Shown in pieces: positions 1 to 8,282 of a stretch of DNA of 64,000 nucleotides; positions within the stretch are counted from its first letter, which is position 1; every line of letters starts with the position of its first letter. The DNA comes from Frigoribacterium sp. Leaf415 (GTDB lineage Bacteria; Actinomycetota; Actinomycetes; Actinomycetales; Microbacteriaceae). The stretch is from NCBI RefSeq assembly GCF_001424645.1, contig NZ_LMQR01000001.1:1357301-1421300 (forward strand), in the 5' to 3' direction. Position numbers and translations under genes: made by a program. The notes below the pieces were generated by a model. The model was not told the origin of the DNA and searched no databases. It was given only the letters and a program-made list of their open reading frames with translations.

Positions 1-168
1 AACATGCGCGCCTCGGGCGACCTCTTCGCCGCCGAGCTCGCCGACGCGGGGGTCGACGTGCGGCACCACGTCCTGCCGGGCACCCGCCACGCCTTCTTGA
101 ACCGGCCCCGGCTCGCCGCGTACGCCCACGCCGTCTCGCTCGTCGCGGAGTGGACCCGCGGCGGCTAG
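1..168 (+). CDS. Alpha/beta hydrolase, C-terminal fragment (5' end outside window)
   Basis: The open frame runs in from the left edge to a TAG at 166-168 and gives about 55 residues. It contains GTRHAFLN, the pattern around the catalytic histidine near the end of acetyl-esterase and HSL-type alpha/beta hydrolases (GxxHaF). Nucleophile and acid would lie outside the window, so the subfamily cannot be set. The next gene starts 47 bases downstream on the same strand. Confidence 0.55.
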   Translation, partial: NMRASGDLFAAELADAGVDVRHHVLPGTRHAFLNRPRLAAYAHAVSLVAEWTRGG

Positions 169-215
169 CCCGCCCCGCCGACGGGTGCTCAGCGGGACCG
201 GCTTGACTGGGCGCC

Positions 216-830
216 GTGAACACGCTCATCGTCACCGCCCACCCCGATCACGAGTCACTGACCGCCGGTCTCGCCCAACGACTGGAGCAGGCCCTGCCCC
301 ATGACTCGGTCGAGGTGGCCGATCTGGCGGTGGAGGGGTTCGACCCGCGCTTCGGCACCGCGGACCGTGAGGCCTACCGGGGTCACGGGGACGCTCCCGC
401 CGACGTCGTGCGCGAACAGGGTCGGATCGATCGGGCCGAGCACCTCGTCCTGGTGTTCCCGGTCTACTGGTGGTCGATGCCCGCCCTGCTGAAGGGCTGG
501 ATCGACCGGGTCTTCGTCGACGGGTGGGCGTTCGAGATCGACCCCGAGGGCGGCACGCGTCGCCTGCTCGGACGGTTGACCGTCCATCTGCTCGCCGTGG
601 CCGGCGACTCGGCCGGCACGTACGAGCGGCACGGCTACGAGGCGGCGATGCGGACGCAGATCGAGCACGGGATCGTGGACTACGTCGGCGCGCGGCGCGG
701 CACGACGGTCGTCCTGCACGAGTCCGAACGGGACGACGCCGCAGCCCGGGACGCCCTCGTCCTCGACGCCGTCGACACGGTGGCTCGCGCCGTCCTCGGG
801 AACGCGCCCCGCGCCTCCTCGGGGGCGTAG
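216..830 (+). CDS. NAD(P)H-dependent FMN oxidoreductase (flavodoxin-like fold, MdaB/NQO family)
   Basis: This 204-residue protein begins LIVTAHPDHESLT, the N-terminal strand and FMN phosphate loop of the NQO/MdaB family. Further on it has VLVFPVYWWSMPALLKGWID, the family's flavin and dimer segment (P-Y/W-WW-MPA-LKGWID). It should reduce quinones or other small electrophiles with NAD(P)H in the cytoplasm; the substrate cannot be read from sequence. The start is GTG with no strong Shine-Dalgarno. Its stop codon at 828-830 directly touches the stop of the convergent cupin gene. The C-terminus (NAPRASSGA) is encoded by a copy of the dispersed CGCGCCTCC motif. Confidence 0.85.
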   Translation: MNTLIVTAHPDHESLTAGLAQRLEQALPHDSVEVADLAVEGFDPRFGTADREAYRGHGDAPADVVREQGRIDRAEHLVLVFPVYWWSMPALLKGWIDRVFVDGWAFEIDPEGGTRRLLGRLTVHLLAVAGDSAGTYERHGYEAAMRTQIEHGIVDYVGARRGTTVVLHESERDDAAARDALVLDAVDTVARAVLGNAPRASSGA

Positions 831-1214
831 TCAGCGGAAGTCGCCGACCTGGCGGTCGACGGGCACGGTGCGGTCGACGACGACGTCACCGGTGTGGGCC
901 GTCGTGGTGGTCTCGACGAGGACGATCTCGACCTCCTCGTCGGCGACGGGGTTGTGCTGCACGCCCCGCGGGACGACGTAGAACTGGCCCGGGGTGAGCA
1001 CCACCTCGTGGTCGTCGGGGAGCTGGATGCGCAGGGTGCCCGAGACGACGAGGAACATCTCGTCCTCGGCGTCGTGGGCGTGCCAGACGAGTTCGCCGAG
1101 CAGTTTCGCGACCTTCACGTACTGGTCGTTGACCTGCCCGACGACCCGAGGGGTCCAATGGTCGGTCACCTGTCGGAGTTCGGCCGCGACGTCGATTCCC
1201 TGGAGAGCAGTCAT
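831..1214 (-). CDS. Cupin-domain protein
   Basis: A single-cupin protein of 127 residues. Metal ligands are seen in WHAHDAEDEMFLV (H-x-H-x5-E) and the second motif region PRGVQHNP, the usual pair of cupin motifs. Small stand-alone cupins of this type bind a divalent metal and act as isomerases, dioxygenases or ligand sensors; which one is not determinable here. The start ATG has a GAGAAT box six bases upstream (1221-1226), so the mRNA may be leaderless. It is convergent with the oxidoreductase, stop codon against stop codon. Confidence 0.8.
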   Translation of the reverse strand: MTALQGIDVAAELRQVTDHWTPRVVGQVNDQYVKVAKLLGELVWHAHDAEDEMFLVVSGTLRIQLPDDHEVVLTPGQFYVVPRGVQHNPVADEEVEIVLVETTTTAHTGDVVVDRTVPVDRQVGDFR

Positions 1215-1301
1215 GGGGCCATTCTCCCCGGACGACCGGCCGTCACGGCTCGCACCACTGCCGGAGGTGTCCGTGGACCCCCTCGCGGACGTCGAGGAGG
1301 G

Positions 1302-1508
1302 ATGACAACATCAGGCATGACGTCGAATCCCCCGCCCACGATCGGTCGGACGACCTGGTCGGTACTCCTGTCCGTAGCCCTGACGCTGGCGGCCTGCTCC
1401 GTGGTGCTCATCGTCCTCGATCCAGGGCAGGCGAGCTCGTACTTCACACTGATCGGCATGCTCTGCCTGATCTGGTCGAGCATCACCAACCTGCGGCGGC
1501 TGAGGTAG
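1302..1508 (+). CDS. Small hypothetical membrane protein, two TM segments
   Basis: This short gene encodes about 68 residues with a polar N-terminus (SNPPPTIGRT) followed by two hydrophobic stretches, WSVLLSVALTLAACSVVLIV and YFTLIGMLCLIW, and a basic tail NLRRLR that should lie in the cytoplasm. A GAGGAGGG run sits just before the first ATG. It is almost too close, so the ATG at 1317 (63 residues) is an alternative start. No family is recognised. It lies between the divergent cupin start and the end of the alcohol dehydrogenase gene. Confidence 0.55.
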   Translation: MTTSGMTSNPPPTIGRTTWSVLLSVALTLAACSVVLIVLDPGQASSYFTLIGMLCLIWSSITNLRRLR

Positions 1509-1514
1509 GTCGGG

Positions 1515-2546
1515 TCAGAACACGGCCACCGTCATGCCGGCCGTGACCGCCGGTCGATCCATGGCGGCCAAGGCGTCGGGCAGGTCGTCGAAGGCGATCG
1601 TCCGGCCGATGGACTCCTGCGGACGCAGTCGACCCGCGACCACGTCGTCGATCATCGCGGCGTACTCGCCGACCGAGATGCCGTGGCTTCCCAGCAGTTC
1701 GAGCTCGTCCGCGATCACCCGCCCCATCGGGATCACCGGGGCCGCCTCGTCGTCGAGCAGCAGGCCCACCTGGACGTGCCGACCCCTCGGCCGGAGGGAC
1801 GCCACGGATGCCGCCGACGTCACCCGGCTGCCGAACGCGTCGAGCGCCACGTCGGCCCCTCCACCGGTGAGGGCTCGCACCCGGTCCACGGCGAGGTCGT
1901 CCATCGGAACGACCTCGGCGCCCAGGGCGGTGGCCCGCTCGAGCGCGGCGGGAGAGATGTCCGACGCCACGACCCGAGCACCGGCGGCGACCGCCACGGC
2001 GACCGCGGAGAGCCCCACTCCACCGCAGCCGAAGACGGCCACCCACTCCCCTGCTTCGACCCGTGCCCGGGCGTGCAGCGCGTGGTACGCCGTACCGAAT
2101 CGGCAGCCGAGCGCCGCCGCCTCGACGAATCCGACCTCGTCCGGCAGGACGATGACGTTCACGTCGGCGTGCGGGACGACCAGGGACTCGGCGTACGACC
2201 CGGGAAGCGTGAAGCCGGGCTGCTGCTGACGGGAACACACCTGGGTGTCACCGGCACGGCATTGGTCGCACGTGCCGCACGCGAAGACGAAGGGGGCCGT
2301 CACGCGGGTCCCCACGACGACCCGGGCGACGTCGGCCGCGACGGCCGTCACCACGCCCGCGAACTCGTGACCCGGCACATGCGGAAGGCGCACCGAGTCG
2401 TCGTGGCCCTTCCAGGCGTGCCAGTCGCTCCGGCACACCCCCGTGGCCGCGACGCGGACCACCACTCCGTGAGCCGGCGGCACGGGTGCCGGGAGGTCGA
2501 CGATGGTCGGAATCGACCCGAACTGGTCGTACTGGACGGCGCGCAT
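1515..2546 (-). CDS. Zinc-dependent alcohol dehydrogenase (medium-chain MDR family)
   Basis: A 343-residue MDR enzyme. It has the catalytic-zinc pattern GVCRSDWHAW and PGHEFAG. The structural zinc lobe CGTCDQCRAGDTQVC is followed by a nucleotide-binding loop FGCGGVGLSAV. It should oxidise an alcohol or reduce an aldehyde with NAD(P). The ATG of MRAVQYDQFG was chosen because the fold starts there. A CAGGAT box (2553-2558) lies six bases upstream, as in other leaderless genes here; the longer reading frame upstream has no family features. It is divergent from the DoxX gene 80 bases away. Confidence 0.88.
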   Translation of the reverse strand: MRAVQYDQFGSIPTIVDLPAPVPPAHGVVVRVAATGVCRSDWHAWKGHDDSVRLPHVPGHEFAGVVTAVAADVARVVVGTRVTAPFVFACGTCDQCRAGDTQVCSRQQQPGFTLPGSYAESLVVPHADVNVIVLPDEVGFVEAAALGCRFGTAYHALHARARVEAGEWVAVFGCGGVGLSAVAVAVAAGARVVASDISPAALERATALGAEVVPMDDLAVDRVRALTGGGADVALDAFGSRVTSAASVASLRPRGRHVQVGLLLDDEAAPVIPMGRVIADELELLGSHGISVGEYAAMIDDVVAGRLRPQESIGRTIAFDDLPDALAAMDRPAVTAGMTVAVF

Positions 2547-2626
2547 CCCCCGATCCTGACACGAGCGGGCGAACCGGACGCTCCCCGCCGCGGACGGTGA
2601 CGGCCCACACCGGGTAGGAACGGTGC

Positions 2627-3148
2627 ATGAGCCTCGCATCCACCCTCCTCCGCCTGACCGTCGGCGGTTTCTTCGTCGGCCACGGACTCCAGAAGCTGAC
2701 CGGCGCCTTCGACGGACCGGGCCTCGCCGGCACCGAGCAGATGATGGCCGGCACGGGAATGCACCCCGCAGCCCGCAACGCCCGTCTCGTCGCCGTCACC
2801 GAGACCGCCGGTGGCGCCGCCCTCGCCCTCGGCGCGGCGACCCCGCTCGCCGCCGCCGGCATCGTCGGCACGATGGTCACCGCCGTCCGCAAGGTGCACC
2901 TCGCCAAGGGCCCGTGGGTGACCGAGGGCGGCTACGAGTACAACGCCGTCCTGATCGCTGCCGCTGCTGCCCTGGCCTCCGGCCCCGGCGGCCCGTCGGT
3001 CGACCAACTCTTCGGCAAGAAGTCGTGGGGCGCCGGCGGAACGGTCTTCGCCCTCGTCGCCGGCGTCGCCGCCTCGTTCGTCGCGGTCGAGCTGGGCAAG
3101 CGGGCGACTCCCCCGGCCGAGCCGGGCTCGGACTCCTCGGCGGGCTGA
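2627..3148 (+). CDS. DoxX-family membrane protein
   Basis: A 173-residue membrane protein with four predicted hydrophobic helices. The first contains LLRLTVGGFFVGHGLQKL, the DoxX signature (R-xx-G-xxF-xxHGxxK). Members are subunits of thiosulfate:quinone oxidoreductases or stress-linked membrane oxidoreductase complexes; many bacterial copies have no assigned substrate. AGGAAC lies six bases before the ATG. An 11-bp hairpin follows the gene (3172-3207). Confidence 0.82.
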   Translation: MSLASTLLRLTVGGFFVGHGLQKLTGAFDGPGLAGTEQMMAGTGMHPAARNARLVAVTETAGGAALALGAATPLAAAGIVGTMVTAVRKVHLAKGPWVTEGGYEYNAVLIAAAAALASGPGGPSVDQLFGKKSWGAGGTVFALVAGVAASFVAVELGKRATPPAEPGSDSSAG

Positions 3149-3171
3149 CCAGCCCTCCTCGTCTCGTCCCC

Positions 3172-3207
3172 AGGGCGCGACCACCCGGTGACGGGCGGTC
3201 GCGCCCT
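3172..3207. terminator. Hairpin after doxX-like gene
   Basis: The 11-base arms AGGGCGCGACC (3172-3182) and GGTCGCGCCCT (3197-3207) are perfectly complementary around a 14-base loop. There is no T run, as is common for terminators in high-GC actinobacteria. It lies 23 bases after the doxX-like stop and 45 before the RecQ start. Confidence 0.65.
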
Positions 3208-3239
3208 CCGTCCGTCAGGCGGGTGACGGTGGGCTCTGC

Positions 3240-3245
3240 GACCAT
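3240..3245 (+). promoter_or_regulatory. Candidate leaderless -10 box of recQ-like gene
   Basis: GACCAT lies exactly six bases before the ATG at 3252. This matches the spacing seen at many starts in the window, although the first base differs from the TAnnnT form. No Shine-Dalgarno is visible. Confidence 0.35.
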
Positions 3246-3251
3246 GGGCCC

Positions 3252-5375
3252 ATGACACCGACGAGCACCGCGACCGACATCGACGCCGAGGCCCTCGAGC
3301 TGCTGCGTGCGCTCACCGGGCGCGACGACGCCGTCTTCCACGACGGGCAGCTCGAGGCCATCCGGGCACTCGTCGCCGATCGTCGCCGGGCCCTCGTCGT
3401 GCAGCGCACCGGGTGGGGCAAGTCCGCGGTGTACTTCATCGCCACCCTGCTGCTGCGCCGACGCGGCACCGGCCCGACCCTGCTCGTGTCACCTCTGCTC
3501 GCCCTGATGCGCGACCAGGTGGCCGCCGCCGCCCGGGCCGGGGTGCGGGCCGTCGCGGTCAACTCGGCGAACGCCCACGAGTGGTCCGACGTCCAGCAGC
3601 AGCTCGTCGACGACGAGATCGACGTGCTGCTCGTCTCCCCCGAGCGACTCAACAACCCGCGGTTCCGCGACGAGCAGCTGCCCGTCCTCATCGCCCGGCT
3701 CGGCATGCTCGTCGTCGACGAGGCGCACTGCATCTCGGACTGGGGCCACGACTTCCGACCCGACTACCGTCGCCTCGCCGACCTCATCCGCACCCTGCCC
3801 GCGGGCGTGCCCGTCCTCGCCACGACCGCCACGGCCAACGCCCGCGTCGTGGCCGACGTCGCCGAGCAACTCGCCGTGGGGCCGGACGACGAGGTGCTGA
3901 CGATCCGCGGATCACTGGCGCGCGCCTCCCTGCGTCTCGGGGTGCTGCAGCTGCCGACGTCGCGCGACCGCCTCGGCTGGCTGCTCAGCCACCTCGCCGA
4001 CCTGCCCGGCAGCGGCATCATCTACACGCTCACCATCTCGGCGGCCGACGACACCGCCCGCCTGCTGCGCGAGGCCGGGCACGACGTCCGGTCGTACTCG
4101 GGACGTACCGACCCCGAAGAACGCGAACAGCTCGAACAGCGCCTCAAGGGCAACGACCTCAAGGCCCTGGTCGCGACGAGCGCCCTCGGCATGGGCTTCG
4201 ACAAGCCCGACCTCGGCTTCGTGATCCACCTCGGCGCGCCGTCGTCGCCCGTCGCGTACTACCAGCAGATCGGGCGTGCGGGTCGCGCGACCGACAACGC
4301 CGACGTCCTGCTGCTGCCCGGCACCGAGGACGCCGAGATCTGGCAGTACTTCGCCACGGCGTCGATGCCGTCCGAGGCACGAGCGGCAGCCGTGCTGGCC
4401 GAGCTGAGCGAGACGCCGCTGTCGACGCCGGCCCTCGAGGCGCGGGTCGACGTCAAGCGCACCCCGCTCGAACTCATGCTCAAGGTGCTCGACGTCGACG
4501 GCGCCGTCCGCCGGGTGCAGGGCGGCTGGGTCAGCACGGGCGAGCCCTGGGTCTACGACGCCGAACGCTACGACCGCATCGCCGCCGCCCGGGTGGCCGA
4601 GCAAGAGTCGATGCTCGCGTTCGAACGCGGCGAGACCTGCCGCATGCAGATGCTGCAGGTCGACCTCGACGACCCGGCCGCCGAACCCTGCGGCCGGTGC
4701 GACGTCTGCGCGGGCGCCTGGTACCCGACCGACATCGCCGGTGAGGCGGCCACCTCGGCCGCGAGCACCCTCGACCGGGTCGGCGTCGAGATCGACCCCC
4801 GGGCCCAGTGGCCCACGGGGGCCGACCGGGCCGGAGTGGCCGTCAAGGGCAAGATCCCCGACGGCGAACGGGTCGAGCCGGGTCGTGCGCTCGCCCGACT
4901 GACCGACCTCGGGTGGGGCAACACGCTGCGCGAGGTCTTCGCGGCGAACGCCCCCGACGCTCCGCTGTCGAAGCACCTGCTCAACGGTGTCGTCCGTGTC
5001 CTGAAGGAGTGGCCGTGGGCCGAACGGCCCGTGGGCGTCGTGGCGATGCCGTCGACGTCACGGCCGCAGCTCGTCGGGTCGCTCGCCGAGGCGATCAGCA
5101 CGGTCGGGCGGCTGCCGCTGCTCGGCACGCTCGGCAGCGCCCGCCCCTCGGCCGGTCGCGGCCAGGGCGGCAACAGCGTCTACCGACTCGCCGACGTCTG
5201 GCAGTCGTTCGAGGTCGGCCCCGAGCTGGCCGCAGCCCTCGCCGAGGTGACCGGGCCGGTGCTGCTCGTCGACGACCTCGTCGACAGCCGCTGGACGGTC
5301 ACGGTGGCCGGGCGCGAGCTGCGCCGAGCCGGCGCCCCGGCCGTCCTGCCCTTCGCCCTCGCGGTGGTCGGCTGA
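3252..5375 (+). CDS. RecQ-family ATP-dependent DNA helicase with C-terminal phosphoribosyltransferase-like domain
   Basis: A 707-residue superfamily 2 helicase. Walker A is QRTGWGKS (51-58), the DEAH box with RecQ extension is VVDEAHCISDWGHDFRPDYR (about 154-173), and the motif VI region is YYQQIGRAGR. A RecQ-type zinc cluster follows (CRMQML... then CGRCDVC, about 460-485). The last ~130 residues are not a typical RecQ HRDC domain. They carry VLLVDDLVDSRWT (about 670-682), the PRPP-binding loop pattern of type I phosphoribosyltransferases, preceded by GVVAMPSTSRPQLV like the ComF family. The helicase should unwind DNA 3'-5' in repair; the role of the fused domain is unknown. Confidence 0.88.
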   Translation: MTPTSTATDIDAEALELLRALTGRDDAVFHDGQLEAIRALVADRRRALVVQRTGWGKSAVYFIATLLLRRRGTGPTLLVSPLLALMRDQVAAAARAGVRAVAVNSANAHEWSDVQQQLVDDEIDVLLVSPERLNNPRFRDEQLPVLIARLGMLVVDEAHCISDWGHDFRPDYRRLADLIRTLPAGVPVLATTATANARVVADVAEQLAVGPDDEVLTIRGSLARASLRLGVLQLPTSRDRLGWLLSHLADLPGSGIIYTLTISAADDTARLLREAGHDVRSYSGRTDPEEREQLEQRLKGNDLKALVATSALGMGFDKPDLGFVIHLGAPSSPVAYYQQIGRAGRATDNADVLLLPGTEDAEIWQYFATASMPSEARAAAVLAELSETPLSTPALEARVDVKRTPLELMLKVLDVDGAVRRVQGGWVSTGEPWVYDAERYDRIAAARVAEQESMLAFERGETCRMQMLQVDLDDPAAEPCGRCDVCAGAWYPTDIAGEAATSAASTLDRVGVEIDPRAQWPTGADRAGVAVKGKIPDGERVEPGRALARLTDLGWGNTLREVFAANAPDAPLSKHLLNGVVRVLKEWPWAERPVGVVAMPSTSRPQLVGSLAEAISTVGRLPLLGTLGSARPSAGRGQGGNSVYRLADVWQSFEVGPELAAALAEVTGPVLLVDDLVDSRWTVTVAGRELRRAGAPAVLPFALAVVG

Positions 5376-5492
5376 GTCCGCCGCCCTCGACCGGGGCCGC
5401 CGGGCCGCAGGCGACGACGAGCCCGACACCGGGCGCGACACCGGGCGCGACGACGTGGGCGATGCCCCGGGCCGCTCAGCCCTCGACGGGTG

Positions 5493-7091
5493 TCAGCGTC
5501 CGAACCGCATGCCGTCCCGGGTCAGGGTGCTGTGTCGCATCAGCCAGACGTCGCGCGGATAGTTCTGGTGCATGCGCCACGGCGACCGCGAACCCTGCCG
5601 GGGCATCAGGTGCACCCCACGCGAGACGTAGCCGCTCCTCAGGTCGATCAGCGGGCTCGTCGGCCCCGGCCGCTCGGGCGCGACCGGCACGGCCACTCGG
5701 AACCCGTGACGGTCGGCGTGACGCAGCAGCCGGGCGACGTAGTGCACGACGAGGTCGATCTTCAGCGTCCACGACGCGTTCGTGTAGCCGATCGCGAACG
5801 CCAGGTTCGGCACCCCCGAGAGCATGAACCCCTTGTAGGTCAGCCGCGTCGCCGGATCGACCTCGACCCCGTCGACCGACAACCTCATGCCGCCGAACAG
5901 CAGCAGGTTGAGCCCGGTGGCCGTGACGACGACGTCGGCGGGCAGCTCACGAGCCCGCTGGCCGTCGCGACCCGCGACCCGGACGCCGCCGGGCGTGAAC
6001 GAGTCGATGTCGTCGGTCACGATCGACGCCGACCCCGAGCGCAGCGCCCGGAACAGGGCCCCGTCCGGGGTGATGCAGAGGCGCTGGTCCCACGGGTCGT
6101 AGCTCGGCTGGAAGTGCCGGTCGACGTCGAAGTCGTCCGGCAGGCGCCGGGCTACCTGGGCCCGGAGGAACGCCTTCATCTTCTCGGGCGAGCGTCGGCT
6201 CGTCTGGAAGCTGAGCAGCGCCATGCCGATGCTGCGCCACCGGATCAGCCGGTCGTCGACGCCCTGCGGCAGCAGCCGACGCCAGGCGCGGGGCTCCTTC
6301 CGACGCGACGGAAGCGAGAGCACGTAGGTCGGCGACCGCTGCAGCATCGTCACCTGCTCGGCGCTCTCGGCGAGGGCGGGCACCAGCGTCACCGCCGTCG
6401 CTCCCGATCCGATGACGACGACGCGCTTCCCGGCGACGTCGAGGTCCTCGGGCCAGTGCTGGGGGTGCACGACGCGACCGGCGAACGACTCCTGCCCCGG
6501 GAACGTAGGCGACCAGCCCTCGTCGTAGCGGTAGTAGCCCGAGCAGACGAACAAGAACGAGCACGTGATCGTGACGCGACCGGACGCCGGGGCGGCACCC
6601 GCGCCTCCTGCGCTCGACGCGTCGGCGGCGGCGGGCGACCCGCTCGGCCCGCGCGAGCTCACGACCTCTATCGTCACGGTCCACCGGGCGTCGGCCGACG
6701 ACCAATCGGCGGCGACGACCCGGTGCCCGAACCGGATCAGCCCGGCCACGCCGGTCTCGTCGGCCGTGTCGCGGACGTAGTCCCGGATCGCCGCGCCCGG
6801 GGCGATCGCGCGGGCGTCCCGCCAGGGTCGGAACCCGTAGCCGAGGGTGAACATGTCACTGTCCGAGCGGACGCCCGGGTACCGGAAGAGGTCCCAGGTG
6901 CCCCCGACCGCGTCGCGCGCCTCGACGACGGCGAGGCTGCGTCCGGGGAAGTCCCGGTGCAGCTGTGCCGCCACCCCGACGCCGGACAGGCCGGCCCCGA
7001 CGACGAGCAGGTCGACGTGCTCGGCCGCGCCCGGATGGTCGCGGCCGTCGAGCCCGTCGGGGACCGAGGAGGCGCGGGTCGCGTCGCTCAC
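5493..7091 (-). CDS. EthA-type FAD-containing Baeyer-Villiger monooxygenase
   Basis: A 532-residue flavoprotein monooxygenase. The FAD loop VVGAGLSGVG is at 31-40 and the Baeyer-Villiger fingerprint FAGRVVHPQHWP (FxGxxxHxxxWP) at 203-214. The NADPH loop VIGSGATAVTLVPAL follows at about 226. The wording around the last two motifs closely resembles mycobacterial EthA. It should insert oxygen into ketones or activate thioamides, using NADPH and O2. The start is the GTG at 7091, which overlaps the stop of the upstream alcohol dehydrogenase (GTGA), so the two are translationally coupled. A low-complexity insert at about 145-172 and the extreme N-terminus (ATRASS) both carry the dispersed motif. 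Confidence 0.88.
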   Translation of the reverse strand: MSDATRASSVPDGLDGRDHPGAAEHVDLLVVGAGLSGVGVAAQLHRDFPGRSLAVVEARDAVGGTWDLFRYPGVRSDSDMFTLGYGFRPWRDARAIAPGAAIRDYVRDTADETGVAGLIRFGHRVVAADWSSADARWTVTIEVVSSRGPSGSPAAADASSAGGAGAAPASGRVTITCSFLFVCSGYYRYDEGWSPTFPGQESFAGRVVHPQHWPEDLDVAGKRVVVIGSGATAVTLVPALAESAEQVTMLQRSPTYVLSLPSRRKEPRAWRRLLPQGVDDRLIRWRSIGMALLSFQTSRRSPEKMKAFLRAQVARRLPDDFDVDRHFQPSYDPWDQRLCITPDGALFRALRSGSASIVTDDIDSFTPGGVRVAGRDGQRARELPADVVVTATGLNLLLFGGMRLSVDGVEVDPATRLTYKGFMLSGVPNLAFAIGYTNASWTLKIDLVVHYVARLLRHADRHGFRVAVPVAPERPGPTSPLIDLRSGYVSRGVHLMPRQGSRSPWRMHQNYPRDVWLMRHSTLTRDGMRFGR

Positions 7092-8089
7092 GGGACCAGC
7101 ACGATCCGGATCGGGTCGCCTTCCTTGCGCTCGAGCATCTGGACCGCCCGCTCGGCCTCGGCCAGCGGCACGGTCGCGCTGACCGACTTCGAGAAGTCGA
7201 GCCTCCCCCGGGCCGTCAGGGCGACGAGCGTGGTGACGTCGGCGGGCTCGGAGCCGTAGTGGCCGAGGACCTGCTGCTGCAGAAAGCTGAACCTCGTGCC
7301 GTCGGTGATCGTGATCGGCTTGTCCGAGAGGCCGACCAGGGTCAGGCGTCCGCGGTAGCCGAGGCAGGCGATGGCCTGCTCGCGCACGGCGGGCACGCCG
7401 GCGAAGTCGAAGGCCCGGGCGAGGCCCCGGCCACCGGTCGCGCGGCCGAGTGCCGTGGCGAAGTCCGGATCGGCGGGGTCGAGCGCGAGGTCGGCGCCGA
7501 AGTCGAGGGCCCGGTCCCGGGCACCCGGCAGGGGGTCGACGGCGATGATCGGCGCGGCCCCGAGCAGGGCGAGCAACTGCACGGCGTGGGCGCCGAGACC
7601 GCCGATGCCCCAGACGCCGACCGCCGTGCCTGGCCGGGTGTCGGCCGTCGTGGTGAGCGCCGCCCACGGTGTCGAGACGGCGTCCGGGATGAAGCAGGCC
7701 TGCTCGAAGGGCAGGGAGTCGGGGATCGGCACGACCGTGTCGGCGCGGGCCACGGCGAACTCGGCCCAGCCGCCGTCGTAGTCGACGCCGCGGGTGAAGA
7801 CCTGCCCGTCGCGCTCTTCTCCGGCCTGCAGCAGCACGCGGTCGCCGACGGCGACGTGCGTGACGCCCTCGCCCACCTGGTCGACGGTGCCCGCGACCTC
7901 GTGGCCGAGGGTGACGGTGTCGCCGGGCAGGTTCAACGGCGTGAGCGAACCCTGGATCAGGTGCACGTCGCTGAGGCACACGCCGGCGGCGGCGACGGCG
8001 ATGCGCACCTGCCCCGGGCCGGCGTCGGGGGTGGGGACCTCGGTGACCGAGAAGTGGCGGGTGGTGACGTCGAGGCGTCCGGCGAGCAT
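7088..8089 (-). CDS. Zinc-type alcohol dehydrogenase (MDR family), coupled to the monooxygenase
   Basis: A 333-residue MDR dehydrogenase. It has GVCLSDVHL and LGHEVAGTV (catalytic zinc ligands Cys and His/Glu) and the coenzyme loop VWGIGGLGAHAVQLL. The four-cysteine structural zinc lobe is not present: where it would sit the sequence reads QAGEERDGQVFTRG, so the class differs from the 1515-2546 enzyme. CGGAG precedes the ATG by about five bases. Coupling to the Baeyer-Villiger gene suggests a pathway in which an alcohol is oxidised to a ketone and then to an ester; that pathway is inferred from context only. Confidence 0.87.
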   Translation of the reverse strand: MLAGRLDVTTRHFSVTEVPTPDAGPGQVRIAVAAAGVCLSDVHLIQGSLTPLNLPGDTVTLGHEVAGTVDQVGEGVTHVAVGDRVLLQAGEERDGQVFTRGVDYDGGWAEFAVARADTVVPIPDSLPFEQACFIPDAVSTPWAALTTTADTRPGTAVGVWGIGGLGAHAVQLLALLGAAPIIAVDPLPGARDRALDFGADLALDPADPDFATALGRATGGRGLARAFDFAGVPAVREQAIACLGYRGRLTLVGLSDKPITITDGTRFSFLQQQVLGHYGSEPADVTTLVALTARGRLDFSKSVSATVPLAEAERAVQMLERKEGDPIRIVLVP

Positions 8090-8208
8090 GGTGGCTCCGT
8101 CCTGCGGGGCCCGGTCGGTCGGCTCTGACCGCGGGGCGTGACCGCACATCGGATGCGACGGTACGCCTCCGACACGGATGTTGCACGCTGCATCGCCCGG
8201 GCACGGCG

Positions 8209-8272
8209 AGACCCCAGGAACGCGCCGAGACCCCCGCGCGCGCACGGGGGTCTCGGTGACTTCCTGGGGTCT
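8209..8272 (-). terminator. Two-part hairpin terminator of the dicarboxylate symporter gene
   Basis: An outer pair AGACCCCAGGAA (8209-8220) / TTCCTGGGGTCT (8261-8272) encloses an inner pair CCGAGACCCCCG (8225-8236) / CGGGGGTCTCGG (8245-8256). Both 12-base pairs are perfect. It starts 10 bases beyond the symporter stop codon on the minus strand. Confidence 0.8.
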
Positions 8273-8282
8273 GAGCCGCGCC

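Noticed and set aside
5493..8204. A 903-residue frame spanning the monooxygenase and the region antisense/out of frame to the alcohol dehydrogenase
   Set aside because: Residues before MSDATRASS are Arg/Pro/Gly-rich frame noise; the dehydrogenase in the other frame has full family motifs.
8231..8244. Alternating CG run as Z-DNA or promoter element
   Set aside because: It is fully explained as the inner stem and loop of the symporter terminator.
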